Assembly: GCF_018403185.1 (NCBI RefSeq)
Contig: NZ_BOSE01000001.1
Location: 682,001 to 746,000 of the forward strand
DNA length: 64,000 nt
Origin: Paenibacillus montaniterrae
Lineage (GTDB): Bacteria; Bacillota; Bacilli; Paenibacillales; Paenibacillaceae
Reading direction: 5' to 3'
The position numbers were made by a program, and so were the translations under genes. The notes below the pieces were generated by a model. The model searched no databases and was not told the DNA's origin. It saw nothing but the letters and a program-made list of their open reading frames with translations. Below, piece after piece: positions 1 through 8,433 of this stretch (position 1 is the stretch's first letter; the number at the start of each line of letters is the position of its first letter).

Positions 1-84
1 TATCGCCATGAACAACTTATCGGCTATAATAGATATTACAGTGGATTACTAATTTGGATGAAATTTGTTGAATGTCCGTTTTGA
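1..84 (+). CDS. C-terminal end of an unidentified protein (partial)
   Basis: Frame 1 is open from the first base and stops with TGA at 82-84, giving 27 residues (ending MKFVECPF). A strong purine-rich ribosome binding site for the next gene begins a few bases after the stop, which is what the end of an upstream operon member would look like. The fragment is rich in aromatic and hydrophobic residues but too short to place in a family. It could also be a chance open frame. Confidence 0.35.
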   Translation, partial: YRHEQLIGYNRYYSGLLIWMKFVECPF

Positions 85-111
85 ATTGGAAGGAGAAAGG
101 AAGGTGCTAAA

Positions 112-390
112 GTGCCAGAATATGAAAACTATGAAAAAACAGTCAAGCCTACGTCTAAATTAGATGCAATACCTTCTACAAACTGGGTTTCAGTGTTAAT
201 GAGCATTGCTGGTTGGGTTATTTTAATTGTCGGTTGCATTAGCGGAATTTATCAATCCAACGAGCTGGATGGTAAGGTGCAATTTCTTACCTTTCTTTCA
301 TCTGCTTTCCGTGAGCTAACAACAGGATTGATCCTGATCGGTATTGGCGAAATCATTCGTTTGCTCCATCGTATCGTTCTAAATCGTTAA
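112..390 (+). CDS. Small membrane protein, unknown function
   Basis: This 92-residue protein starts with GTG, about 6 bases after an AAGGAAGG ribosome binding site. The first 30 residues are polar; then come a hydrophobic segment (about 33-50, SVLMSIAGWVILIVGCISGI) and a second weaker one (about 68-84), followed by a short basic tail. It is probably a two-pass membrane protein with a cytoplasmic N-terminus. No family is recognised. The gene is AT-rich like its neighbours and ends just before a bidirectional hairpin that separates it from the convergent gene. Confidence 0.6.
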   Translation: MPEYENYEKTVKPTSKLDAIPSTNWVSVLMSIAGWVILIVGCISGIYQSNELDGKVQFLTFLSSAFRELTTGLILIGIGEIIRLLHRIVLNR

Positions 391-425
391 AATAGTCGGC
401 AAACTTGTACCATCATGCCATTTGC

Positions 426-457
426 AAAAACACCCTCATATTGTAAGAGTGTTTTGC
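426..457. terminator. Bidirectional rho-independent terminator
   Basis: AAAACACCCT and AGAGTGTTTT form a stem around a 9-base loop, with A-rich sequence on one side and T-rich on the other. It lies between the convergent genes ending at 390 and 466 and can serve both. Confidence 0.6.
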
Positions 458-465
458 CTTTGTCA

Positions 466-1110
466 TTATAGCTGTATTCTTGTAACCTGACTTTTTTCCG
501 GCAGCATTGGCTTTAGTTTTGATACTAATTGCTTCGTAAAATATGGGATAACATTATCTTGAAACAGCATAAATGCAACTTCACCAGAAGAACTGATATA
601 GTTAATGACCAAGTAATAGTGCAGTTTCCTCTTCACCCTCGTAGTTGCGCGTGAACCAACAACAAGGCCTATAGGACCGAATAATAGCCCGCCGACTCTT
701 CCTTTCATTGCACTACTATGAATGATACGTGCAATTTCAACATCTGTTTTAACTTCCGCTGCAACAATTTGGTTGATAGACAAAGTAAAATTAATACCAC
801 CACCGACTATCTCAAGTCGATCATAAAATAAAGTAATCTCACAGTTTGTTTTTTCTGCAATTGGCAAGCCTTCAAGATGATGCGTTTTAGTGGATTCAAG
901 TATTCCTCGCAGCTCTCGCTCGGTTTCAAAATTGATTCGCCGTTTAGTTTTTGTACTAAGCATAAACCCTGCAACAGTACAAAATACCGTTAATCCGATT
1001 GCTAATCCGAGTCCTTCGAATTCTACCAAGAAAGCCATTGCTGCTATCAAGAAGAACATAAATGCCAATAAAAAAGAAATTGCAGCTAATATATTTCGAA
1101 CTAAACGCAC
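466..1110 (-). CDS. Membrane protein with PH-like C-terminal region, unknown function
   Basis: I chose the GTG at 1110 (214 residues) because a GGGG box lies 8 bases upstream; the frame stays open to an ATG at 1149 that has no such site. Two hydrophobic segments fill residues about 5-55. The cytoplasmic part contains DRLEIVGGG followed by FTLSINQI and a glycine-rich stretch (GGLLFGPIGLVVGSR). That strand pattern resembles bacterial PH or GRAM-like domains, but the assignment is by eye only. Neighbours are also small membrane proteins, so the context gives no function. Confidence 0.55.
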   Translation of the reverse strand: MRLVRNILAAISFLLAFMFFLIAAMAFLVEFEGLGLAIGLTVFCTVAGFMLSTKTKRRINFETERELRGILESTKTHHLEGLPIAEKTNCEITLFYDRLEIVGGGINFTLSINQIVAAEVKTDVEIARIIHSSAMKGRVGGLLFGPIGLVVGSRATTRVKRKLHYYLVINYISSSGEVAFMLFQDNVIPYFTKQLVSKLKPMLPEKSQVTRIQL

Positions 1111-1198
1111 TTTGTCAGCCCCTATATGTAATATATTCCATGTTACCATATATTAAGAAGTTTGAGTAACTGTAATATTGCGATTTGCAGTAAGTTCT

Positions 1199-1477
1199 TT
1201 AGCTTTTGTTTCGCTTGATCCTTGAAACTCCCCAGTCGATCACGAGTCCGATAAGCAGCCATGTAACTAAATGAGTCACATACCAAATCAAATAAAACAA
1301 TTGCTCACTTTCCAGTGAGTAGTGTAGTCTCGTAAATTGAGAGCTGAACCACAATAACAAAGGACTCGTGTAGCCAAGCAGGAGATTCTTGTCGTCATAG
1401 CCCAACAGATTGTGTGCGCATACAAATACTGAAAGCAGAGCCAACCAGAAAGTAAACGTTTTAGGCAATCTCCACAT
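1199..1477 (-). CDS. Small membrane protein, unknown function
   Basis: Ninety-two residues, starting with ATG 7 bases after an AAGGGGG ribosome binding site. It has a hydrophobic N-terminal segment (about 8-26), a middle segment (about 33-47) and a C-terminal one (about 62-82), ending in a basic tail (SRIKRNKS). This is consistent with a three-pass protein or a DUF-type integral membrane protein. It lies upstream of the other minus-strand membrane protein with an 88-bp gap. No family is recognised. Confidence 0.55.
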   Translation of the reverse strand: MWRLPKTFTFWLALLSVFVCAHNLLGYDDKNLLLGYTSPLLLWFSSQFTRLHYSLESEQLFYLIWYVTHLVTWLLIGLVIDWGVSRIKRNKS

Positions 1478-1633
1478 ATAAAGCCCCCTTAATTATATTA
1501 TTATGCGATTGAATACTTTAGAGCAAGTTTCATTGTTTCTCAAGTTACACTTCGTTTTTGACACTACATATTACAACCTCCATAGCCGATAAATAATTAA
1601 TTGAGATTACTTTTAAGAAAGGAGTTACACTAA

Positions 1634-2248
1634 TTGATTTATGCGGTTATCGGAATAATCATCTTATTCGGTCTAATCATGATATTTGAGCTAATAGCTT
1701 ATTTAAGACTAGTAAAGAAAATAACTGGTTGTTTGAGAAGGAACATTTCTTCAAAAACTAAAAAACGAATTATGTCAAACATTGAGATTCTATATGATGA
1801 AGTCAAAATTCTTTCACCCGAAATCTTTAGAAAACTTAAGTTTACAATACGTTCCATAAGGGAGGATACTTTCACAACTAAGATGGTTTCTACTGAGTTT
1901 ACAACTATTGCAACAATAATAGCAGTTGCTGCAATGGTTATTACTTGTATTGTTGCTGTGGACCCAAAACTTATAATGCCAGTACTAACTGATATGATGA
2001 GTTATTCGATTGTTCTTGTTATAAGTATTGCTTTAATGTCAACTGCCCTAGTTGTACATTTTAAAATTGAAGATAATAAGAAAACACTTCTTAGAAAATT
2101 CATGATTGTGATAGATGAAATCGAAAAGGAACACCCTCTCACAGTTCATCTTTCCGACGATCAATATCAAATTTTGTCAGCCACTTTAAGCAATCGTCGG
2201 ATCATATATCGATTTGGTCGTCCTCAAAATCACGAACCCAATACTTAG
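1634..2248 (+). CDS. Membrane protein, unknown function
   Basis: The start is a TTG preceded by AAAGGAG with a 9-base spacer, giving 204 residues. There is one hydrophobic segment at residues 1-22 and a pair at about 95-117 and 124-146. Between them lies a basic, probably cytoplasmic region (about 25-90), and a charged tail follows. The sequence is AT-rich and lysine/isoleucine-rich, unlike the GC-richer genes beyond 4.9 kb. No family is recognised. The gap to the preceding gene (1478-1633) shows only AT-rich sequence that may hold promoters for both directions. Confidence 0.55.
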   Translation: MIYAVIGIIILFGLIMIFELIAYLRLVKKITGCLRRNISSKTKKRIMSNIEILYDEVKILSPEIFRKLKFTIRSIREDTFTTKMVSTEFTTIATIIAVAAMVITCIVAVDPKLIMPVLTDMMSYSIVLVISIALMSTALVVHFKIEDNKKTLLRKFMIVIDEIEKEHPLTVHLSDDQYQILSATLSNRRIIYRFGRPQNHEPNT

Positions 2249-2382
2249 TAGCAAACTTCATCTATGCTGTCATGTGCTGTGGTAATTCATCTCAACGCAT
2301 CTTACTATACTGAAATGGTGCACCTGAACAAACATATTAGCAAATCCCTGAACCGATCAGGAACACATAGGAGTAAATAAAC

Positions 2383-3189
2383 ATGAAGCGCTTATTGATT
2401 ACAGCCTTGGTGATTTTAATGCTGAGTGCTTGCGGCAATATTGAAACCCCTGCAGAAGCCGAAAAAAACTTGACTAAAAATAAAACAACAGCAACACCTA
2501 CACCAGTAATGGAAGATCCAGACTTGTTGCTTTTTCAAGCTAGAAAACACTATGAAGAAAACGATTTAACAAAAGTTAATGAAGTTTTGGCAAAACTAAA
2601 AAGCAATACACCAGAAGCTAAAGAACAAATTGCATTTGTTAAAGAAATGAGCGATGAGTTGACTGCAATTAAAAAGAAGGAAGATGCTGAGAAGGAAAAA
2701 CAACGCATCGCTGAAGTAAGCGCAAAATTAACAAATATGAGGATTAAAAAAGATGAAGTAACCGAAACAGCATATTATTTCGATAAAACTTCAGTAAAAT
2801 ATGTAAACGAAAATGGTTTTTATATATACGCTGGAATAATGAAAGAGTACCCTCCGTTCCTAAGGCTAAGAATCCAATATGAAGGTGACAATTGGCTTTT
2901 CATTGATAAATACATTATAAAAACGGATGATGATACCTTCACGATCTACACTGAGTTTGGAGATGTAAATCAAGACAATGGCGGAGCCAAAGTATGGGAA
3001 TGGTTAGACATACCAATTACTTCGGAAAATTATGAAATAATTGAATCGATCCTGGCCTCAGAAAAAACAATAATTCGGCACCAAGGCCAGTATTATTATG
3101 ATCGTACCCTCACAAACAAAGAAAAAACTGCTATTAAAAATGTAATGGAGGCTTACGAAGCTCTTGGAGGAGCGGACTTAAGTAATTAA
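2383..3189 (+). CDS. Lipoprotein with coiled-coil region, unknown function
   Basis: The 268-residue protein starts with ATG after an AGGAG site. It has a lipoprotein signal peptide with lipobox LSAC, the lipidated cysteine being residue 17. A Thr/Pro linker (about 36-45) is followed by a charged helical region with repeated Lys/Glu/Ala (about 50-115), then a beta-rich C-terminal domain with many Tyr and Asp residues. It should be anchored on the outside of the membrane. No enzyme motif is visible. A clean terminator follows directly, so it is monocistronic or the last gene of its unit. Confidence 0.7.
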   Translation: MKRLLITALVILMLSACGNIETPAEAEKNLTKNKTTATPTPVMEDPDLLLFQARKHYEENDLTKVNEVLAKLKSNTPEAKEQIAFVKEMSDELTAIKKKEDAEKEKQRIAEVSAKLTNMRIKKDEVTETAYYFDKTSVKYVNENGFYIYAGIMKEYPPFLRLRIQYEGDNWLFIDKYIIKTDDDTFTIYTEFGDVNQDNGGAKVWEWLDIPITSENYEIIESILASEKTIIRHQGQYYYDRTLTNKEKTAIKNVMEAYEALGGADLSN

Positions 3190-3192
3190 AAT

Positions 3193-3216
3193 AAGCCCGT
3201 TTCGGGCTTTTCTTTT
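3193..3216 (+). terminator. Rho-independent terminator of the lipoprotein gene
   Basis: AAGCCCG, a TTT loop and CGGGCTT form a 7-bp stem followed by TTCTTTT, three bases after the stop codon at 3189. Confidence 0.85.
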
Positions 3217-3242
3217 AACAGAAAAAATCAAACATACGTTCT

Positions 3243-3398
3243 TTATGTTCCTCGTTGATTATTTTTCGTAATTTCAATTGCAATATAGAGAAGTAGTCCA
3301 AAAACTGCCCCGCCTAGCAGGATCAAGCCAAATTCACCCAAAAATAATAATAGATATGCAATAGCCATCCCCATAACAATAAAACCTAAAATTCTCAT
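3243..3398 (-). CDS. Tiny membrane protein (51 residues), unknown function
   Basis: A frame of 51 codons starts with ATG at 3398, 6 bases after a GAAGGGG ribosome binding site, and ends with TAA. Almost the whole product is hydrophobic: one segment at residues about 3-20 and another at 24-42, separated by GEFG, followed by a polar tail (EITKNNQRGT). It is most likely a two-helix membrane hairpin. The good ribosome binding site and the uninterrupted hydrophobic pattern support a real gene. No family is recognised. Confidence 0.5.
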   Translation of the reverse strand: MRILGFIVMGMAIAYLLLFLGEFGLILLGGAVFGLLLYIAIEITKNNQRGT

Positions 3399-3553
3399 GG
3401 ATTTCCCCTTCTCTATTTTTACGTTTTATTTAGTCTGCCGCTACAATTGTTCTGCTGGATCATCTTGTAATTTCAACCCTTCATAATACCGTATACTCCG
3501 ATATGTTTACTCTCCTTCTTGTTAGGAAATAAATATTTCAAAGGAGGGATGTT

Positions 3554-3841
3554 ATGAAAATCTTAATAATTGTAGGCATTATCGTGTTTCCACTATTTAT
3601 GCTTTATCTAAAACGTAAACGTAAAAAATCCCAATTATTTTTTAATATTATAGCCGTTATCTCAGCCGTTATTTTCGGGAGCATTGCATCTATTTCCATT
3701 TACCAAATCATTATTGACGATGCTGTTTTTATGACAACAATTCATAGTGTATTTCTCAATCCATTGTTTTTAATAACTGGAGCTTACCTTGGGCTATACA
3801 TTGTCTATAGACTGCTCATTGTAACATTTCAAGAAAGCTAG
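3554..3841 (+). CDS. Small membrane protein, unknown function
   Basis: Ninety-five residues with an excellent AAAGGAGGG ribosome binding site 5 bases from the ATG. There is an N-terminal hydrophobic segment (1-18), a strongly basic patch (KRKRKKS, about 20-27) and two or three further hydrophobic segments (about 30-50, 68-88). The basic patch after the first helix puts that loop in the cytoplasm. No family is recognised. It is convergent with the broken kinase gene that follows. Confidence 0.6.
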   Translation: MKILIIVGIIVFPLFMLYLKRKRKKSQLFFNIIAVISAVIFGSIASISIYQIIIDDAVFMTTIHSVFLNPLFLITGAYLGLYIVYRLLIVTFQES

Positions 3842-3878
3842 ATCTTCACCACAATTACTGGATGCAATAAGACATTCT

Positions 3879-4455
3879 TTAGGAGCTTATAATCAAATTG
3901 GCATTGGCTAAAGGAGCTACCGAGTCCAAATAGTAGTCTTCCGCTTTCCAATACCTCGACTTGAATTTTTCAATATTCTCCTTTGCAGATGCAGATTCAC
4001 GTTCGAATCGTTTTTCTCTTGGGCAATCCAAATACACGATGAAATCAAAAAAAGTCCCGCCACTCTGGTCGTTGAAGAAACACACCTTCAACAATCAGAA
4101 TGCAGTCACTAGGTATAGTAACGGTCTTTATTTCTAACTGATCCAAGACGGAGTTGTAGAAAGGAAGACTTATGTCTTCTGCATGGTTTAACTTTGAAAA
4201 TAACTGTTTACGCAGAAGTCCAACATCCCATTGAAGATTGTAATACTCATAGCATTGCTCATATTCAGTGTCGTATCTTTTCTTGCGTTCCACAATGTGA
4301 TCATCAATGTGGAAGATGCATATAGGCTTCTGATATTGACTCATCCTACTCATCAATTCCGCTACGAATGTGGTCTTTCCCGAACGACTTAGCCCGTCAA
4401 TCCCGAGTACGAGTCGTTTGTTAATATAGCGGCTCAAAATGATATCCATTACCAT
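3879..4455 (-). pseudogene. Uridine-kinase-like P-loop kinase, frameshifted
   Basis: Two overlapping frames together make one kinase. The N-terminal part (from 4455) carries the P-loop GLSRSGKTT and the FHIDDH motif typical of uridine kinase/phosphoribulokinase-like proteins, then ILIVEGVF. The C-terminal part (to 3879) carries DFIVYLDCPREKRFERE and a lid-like arginine-rich region. They join in a run of seven T on the coding strand around 4049-4055. With six T the reading would continue ...RDFFDFIVYLD... without a break. This is a one-base insertion, a slippage site or a sequencing error. If repaired, the product is about 190 residues. No clear ribosome binding site was seen. Confidence 0.75.
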
Positions 4456-4567
4456 TAATATAGAAAATCCGTAGAATGCCTGACTAAATCCATTGGATCG
4501 AACGTATAAACCTGTTGTGTTTACCTAGATTGTACCATATAATTTGGAGAAATGAGGAAGGATTTGT

Positions 4568-4596
4568 TTGATTTTGAAATGAATCTCTCTTATACC
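4568..4596 (+). promoter_or_regulatory. Candidate sigma-A promoter of the ferredoxin gene
   Basis: TTGATT and TATACC are separated by exactly 17 bases, ending 31 bases before the ferredoxin ATG. The -10 matches the consensus at 4 of 6 positions, so this is plausible but not certain. Confidence 0.4.
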
Positions 4597-4627
4597 TAGT
4601 GTACATATTAGCAGGAGGCAATAATAT

Positions 4628-4864
4628 ATGAGTAAATATACATGGATTGAAAAGGATAGATGCATCGCATGTGGAGGCTGTTATGCGGCTGCGCCTGATA
4701 TATACGGTCACGATGATGATGGCTATGCTGAAGTCATCTTCAATGGGGATGCAAACCGTGGAGTTATGGAAATTCCGAGTTATCTTTATGATGATTTGCA
4801 AGATGCCTATGAAGGCTGTCCTACCCTTGCAGTTAAGGTTGCAGATCACCCTTTTAATATTTAG
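4628..4864 (+). CDS. fer: Ferredoxin, single [4Fe-4S] cluster
   Basis: The 78-residue acidic protein closely resembles Bacillus Fer. It has CIACGGC near residues 12-18 (CxxCxxC) and a fourth cysteine in EGCP near residue 65, enough for one [4Fe-4S] cluster; the second cluster of longer bacterial ferredoxins is absent. It is a soluble low-potential electron carrier for cytoplasmic redox enzymes such as P450s and desaturases (family knowledge). The start has a GCAGGAGG ribosome binding site 9 bases upstream. It stands alone and is convergent with glnA. Confidence 0.93.
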   Translation: MSKYTWIEKDRCIACGGCYAAAPDIYGHDDDGYAEVIFNGDANRGVMEIPSYLYDDLQDAYEGCPTLAVKVADHPFNI

Positions 4865-4880
4865 CCCTCCTACTAAATCA

Positions 4881-4917
4881 GGGACACCTAACCACTATCT
4901 GTGTGGTTAGGTGTCCC
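4881..4917. terminator. Strong hairpin between fer and glnA
   Basis: Two perfect 15-base arms (GGGACACCTAACCAC and its complement) surround a 7-base loop. There is no long T-run on either side, so it may stabilise mRNA ends as much as terminate. It sits between two convergent genes. Confidence 0.7.
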
Positions 4918-4963
4918 CAACTATAAATCCCCCTAGCCCGTAGTGCTACAGACCTTTACAATT

Positions 4964-6292
4964 TTAATAATGCGTCAAATACTGATCCAATTCCCATTGG
5001 TGAACCTGTGTGCGATACATATCCCACTCGATTTCCTTCAGCTCGTAGAAATGAGCAAGTGCGTGATCGCCAAGTGCATCGCAAATTACATCGGAGCGCA
5101 GCAATTCATTCAACGCCTCGCGAAGATCGTTAGGCAGGCTGCGGATATTTTCGTCCAGGCGCTCCTCTTCTGTCATGATGTAGATGTTGCGATCGGTTGG
5201 AGCAACCAGCGACATTTTGTTGCGAATGCCATCCAGGCCCGCTTTCAAGATGACAGCCAGCGTCAAGTAAGGATTAGCTGCCGGGTCCGGGTTGCGGATT
5301 TCTACACGTGTTGAAATGCCGCGAGATGCCGGTATGCGAATCATCGGCGAACGATTGCTTGCAGACCATGCAACGTAGCAAGGCGCTTCGTAGCCAGGAA
5401 CCAACCGCTTGTAAGAGTTGACGGTTGGATTCGTGATCGCTGCCATCGCACGCGCGTGATACATAACTCCTGCCATGAAATGACGAGCTGTATCGCTTAG
5501 TCCTAGCGGATCGCTTTCGTCGTAAAATGCGTTTTCATTGTCCTTAAATAAGGAAACGTGGCAGTGCATGCCTGAACCGTTGGAGCCGTATAGCGGCTTC
5601 GGCATGAAGGATGCATGCAAGCCATGCACGCGTGCTACTGTTTTCACAACTAGCTTGAAGGTTTGAATTTGATCGGCTGCACGGATCGCATCTGCATATT
5701 TGAAATCAATCTCATGCTGGCCAGGTGCTACCTCATGGTGAGATGCTTCAATTTCAAAGCCCATTTCCTCAAGCGTCAATACAATATCTCTACGGCAGTT
5801 TTCGCCTAAATCCATCGGCGCCAAATCGAAATATCCGCCATGATCGTTCAGTTCAGTTGTCGGGTTACCCTTCTCATCTGTTTTGAACAAGAAGAATTCT
5901 GGCTCAGGCCCTACATTCATGCTGGAAAAGCCCATTTCCTCCGCTTCCTTGAGCACGCGCTTCAAAATACCGCGCGGGTCGCCGGCAAATGGCGTGCCGT
6001 CTGGCATATATATATCGCAGATCAAGCGAGCGATGCGATCCTCCGTTACCCAAGGGAAGACAACCCATGTATCCAGATCCGGAACCAGGTACATGTCGGA
6101 CTCTTCTATGCGGACATAGCCTTCAATAGAGGAACCATCAAACATCATTTTGTTATCTAGTGCCTTTTCCAATTGACTTACCGGAATCTCCACATTTTTT
6201 ACTGAGCCAAGCAAGTCAGTAAATTGCAAGCGAATAAATCGTACATTTTCCTCTGCTGCGATACGTCTAATGTCCTCTTTCGTGTAACCCAT
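4964..6292 (-). CDS. glnA: Glutamine synthetase, type I-alpha
   Basis: It makes glutamine from glutamate, ammonia and ATP in the cytoplasm as a dodecamer. The 442-residue length is that of the Firmicute GSI-alpha form, which has no adenylylation tyrosine region. Visible landmarks are [10 protein letters not shown] near residue 50, PEPEFFLF near 130, [11 protein letters not shown] near 240 and the ATP-binding NRSPMIRIP near 315. The start follows a AAGGAG site. It is downstream of glnR, as in Bacillus, but separated by 303 bases, so it may have its own promoter: a TATAAT lies at 6329-6334 without a good -35. In this family the feedback-inhibited enzyme also controls GlnR DNA binding. Confidence 0.97.
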   Translation of the reverse strand: MGYTKEDIRRIAAEENVRFIRLQFTDLLGSVKNVEIPVSQLEKALDNKMMFDGSSIEGYVRIEESDMYLVPDLDTWVVFPWVTEDRIARLICDIYMPDGTPFAGDPRGILKRVLKEAEEMGFSSMNVGPEPEFFLFKTDEKGNPTTELNDHGGYFDLAPMDLGENCRRDIVLTLEEMGFEIEASHHEVAPGQHEIDFKYADAIRAADQIQTFKLVVKTVARVHGLHASFMPKPLYGSNGSGMHCHVSLFKDNENAFYDESDPLGLSDTARHFMAGVMYHARAMAAITNPTVNSYKRLVPGYEAPCYVAWSASNRSPMIRIPASRGISTRVEIRNPDPAANPYLTLAVILKAGLDGIRNKMSLVAPTDRNIYIMTEEERLDENIRSLPNDLREALNELLRSDVICDALGDHALAHFYELKEIEWDMYRTQVHQWELDQYLTHY

Positions 6293-6595
6293 TATATCAT
6301 CTCCTTAAATTTTTCATGCTGCGTGCTAATTATACTTCCGTGTACATGAAAAACGCTGCGAAAGCTTGAGCTTATTACACCATGGCGTGTATGCAAACTT
6401 AGAAGGGAGCAGATTATGCCGAATTTTCGTTCCATGCAAGGCGCTTTTTCGAATGCGTACCGGGTGTACGTCAAGGAAAGGCAACGAAGCAGGGGGCGAA
6501 AAGGCGGTGTAAGATGCCCCTAAGCGTGGTTGTATACACGCCCTAGTCCAGGCAAGCTCCGAAATCGGGCTTGTCGAACATTCTCTGAATTAGTA
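6293..6595 (-). other. glnR-glnA intergenic region
   Basis: These 303 bases hold no convincing gene. Reading toward glnA there is a TATAAT at 6329-6334 (no clear -35) and a weak hairpin (CAAGCCCGA ... AGCTTG, about 6551-6575) soon after the glnR stop. I found no perfect second GlnR box (TGTNAN7TNACA) here. It is longer than the usual glnR-glnA spacer in Bacillus. Confidence 0.5.
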
Positions 6596-7006
6596 TTAAC
6601 GCTTATGCAAAAATCTTGTAAGCTGCCCTTGAATGATTGACGTTTGACCTGGGCGTTTTTCAAGCAGCTGCTGCTTCAGCATACGATGAAGCTGAGTATC
6701 GGACATTTCTCTGCGCTTTACTTCCGACTGCTCGCTTACTTTGGTCGCTTCCTCTGATTCCTTGGAAACAGGATTCATCACTTGCTTTATTCCAGCAATG
6801 TTGACGCCTTTTTCAATAAGTGATTTTATTTCAAGTAATCGTTCTACATCATTAAATGAAAACAAACGTTGGTTACCGCCAGTTCTTGCAGGAACAATCA
6901 GCTCATGCTGCTCATAATAACGAATTTGTCTTGCTGTGAGATCTGTAAGCTTCATCACAATACCTATTGGGAATAAAGCCATATTTCTACGAATTTCGTC
7001 AGCCAT
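6596..7006 (-). CDS. glnR: MerR-family nitrogen regulator GlnR
   Basis: This 136-residue protein has a winged helix-turn-helix at about residues 18-85 (KLTDLTARQIRYYEQHELIVPART ... RLFSFNDVERL) and a C-terminal Gln/Arg-rich tail that in GlnR proteins senses feedback-inhibited glutamine synthetase. It represses or activates nitrogen genes according to glutamine supply. Location directly upstream of glnA and a perfect GlnR box in front of its own promoter support the name and suggest autoregulation. The start has an AGGAAGGATGG ribosome binding region upstream. Confidence 0.95.
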   Translation of the reverse strand: MADEIRRNMALFPIGIVMKLTDLTARQIRYYEQHELIVPARTGGNQRLFSFNDVERLLEIKSLIEKGVNIAGIKQVMNPVSKESEEATKVSEQSEVKRREMSDTQLHRMLKQQLLEKRPGQTSIIQGQLTRFLHKR

Positions 7007-7040
7007 ATCGCACCATCCTTCCTGTTGCTATATTGCTTTT

Positions 7041-7090
7041 ATTGTACCGACACGTGACAAATATGTCAACCAGTGTAAGGTTTAATTACA
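7041..7090 (-). promoter_or_regulatory. glnR promoter with GlnR operator
   Basis: On the minus strand, TTGACA (7064-7069) and TACAAT (7041-7046) are separated by exactly 17 bases, a near-perfect sigma-A promoter. Immediately upstream, 7074-7090 reads TGTAATTAAACCTTACA, a full match to the GlnR/TnrA consensus TGTNAN7TNACA. A partly similar TGACA...TGTCA inverted pair covers the -35 region, in the place of the second GlnR box of Bacillus. Confidence 0.9.
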
Positions 7091-7098
7091 ATAAACCG

Positions 7099-8364
7099 CT
7101 AAATTAGCCCATTATTTTTCATTTTCGCAAGCGACGTTAAAATGCCATATTTGACATGAGCATAGGTCAAGCCGCCCTGCATGTAGGCGATGTACGGCTC
7201 GCGAATCGGGGCATCAGCTGAGAGCTCCAGACTGCCGCCTTGAATAAAGGTGCCCGCCGCCATAATAACTGCATGCTCGTAGCCAGGCATGTCCCACGGC
7301 TCCGGTGTAACATGCGCATCAACTGCTGCGGCCTGCTGAATGCCCTGCACAAAGCTGATCAAATGATCGGCTTGTCCAAATCTGACAGCTTGAATCAGAT
7401 CTGTTCGCTTCTCATGCCATTTTGGCTTCGTTTCAAAGCCAAGCCGCTCAAATACTGCTGCGGCAAGGATGCTTCCTTTCACAGCTTGTGAGACAAGATG
7501 CGGCGCTAAAAACAAGCCTTGATACATCGCGCGTAACGTTCCCAGCATAGCTCCTACCTCGGCTCCGATCCCGGGTGCTGTAAGGCGATATGCCGCAGCA
7601 TCAACCAAATCGGCTCTGCCAGCTATATAGCCGCCAGTCTCTGCCAAGCCGCCGCCAGGGTTTTTAATAAGCGAGCCTGCCATTAAATCGACGCCGACCT
7701 CGGTTGGCTCAAGCAGCTCGGTAAACTCACCATAGCAATTGTCCACAAAAACTACACAATTCGGCGCCAGCTCCTTAACTCGCTCAACCATGAGCTTAAT
7801 CTGCTCAATTGTAAATGAAGCGCGCCAGTCATAGCCGCGCGAGCGCTGAATGCCGATCACCTTCGTATTCGGCTTCAAAGCATCGGCTACCCCTTGCCAA
7901 TCAACCTGTCCATCGTCGAGCAATGCTACGCTTTCGTAGCTAATGCCCCAATCGACAAGCGAGCCGCTTCCATCCTTCTCCTTGCCGATCACCTTATGCA
8001 GTGTGTCATACGGCTTGCCTGTTATGTACAGCAGCTCATCGCCGGGACGCAGCACGCCAAATAAAGCTGTGCTGATCGTGTGCGTGCCAGAAGCAAAATG
8101 AGGCCGTACAAGCGCCTTTTCCGCGCCAAACGTCTCAGCAAATACAAGATCAAGCACCTCGCGCCCACGATCATTGTAGCCGTAGCCTGTTGAGCCTGCA
8201 AAATGATAATCGCTTACCTTATATTTCTTGAACGCTTCAATAACCTTCCATTGATTGCGCTCACTAATTGTGTCAACCGCATATAAAGCTTCTCTAATTT
8301 CAGCCTCAGTTTCCTGCAGTAGCTGCTCCAACTGCTGCCAGGCTTCATTGTTCCCCTGCTGCAT
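7099..8364 (-). CDS. ynbB: PLP-dependent methionine gamma-lyase family protein (YnbB / 'aluminum resistance' family)
   Basis: A 421-residue fold-type I PLP enzyme of the YnbB family. SLIKNPGGGLAETGGY near residue 230 holds the expected PLP lysine, and VVFVDNCYGEF near 207 the aspartate that contacts the cofactor. It covers the full family length. The real substrate of this family is not settled; names used are methionine gamma-lyase-like and aluminum resistance protein. In Bacillus ynbB precedes glnR as here. A GAGGTGA ribosome binding site lies about 10 bases before the ATG. Confidence 0.88.
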   Translation of the reverse strand: MQQGNNEAWQQLEQLLQETEAEIREALYAVDTISERNQWKVIEAFKKYKVSDYHFAGSTGYGYNDRGREVLDLVFAETFGAEKALVRPHFASGTHTISTALFGVLRPGDELLYITGKPYDTLHKVIGKEKDGSGSLVDWGISYESVALLDDGQVDWQGVADALKPNTKVIGIQRSRGYDWRASFTIEQIKLMVERVKELAPNCVVFVDNCYGEFTELLEPTEVGVDLMAGSLIKNPGGGLAETGGYIAGRADLVDAAAYRLTAPGIGAEVGAMLGTLRAMYQGLFLAPHLVSQAVKGSILAAAVFERLGFETKPKWHEKRTDLIQAVRFGQADHLISFVQGIQQAAAVDAHVTPEPWDMPGYEHAVIMAAGTFIQGGSLELSADAPIREPYIAYMQGGLTYAHVKYGILTSLAKMKNNGLI

Positions 8365-8433
8365 CGTCTATGTCACCTCAAGCCATGAATTAGGCACCTC
8401 TACTCGGGTAGAGATGCCCTTATATGTCTACTT

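Noticed and set aside
4484..4849. 121-codon minus-strand open frame over the ferredoxin gene
   Set aside because: It is antisense to a clear ferredoxin with family motifs.
6292..6474. 60-codon open frame upstream of glnA
   Set aside because: No ribosome binding site or recognisable composition; it covers the likely glnA promoter.
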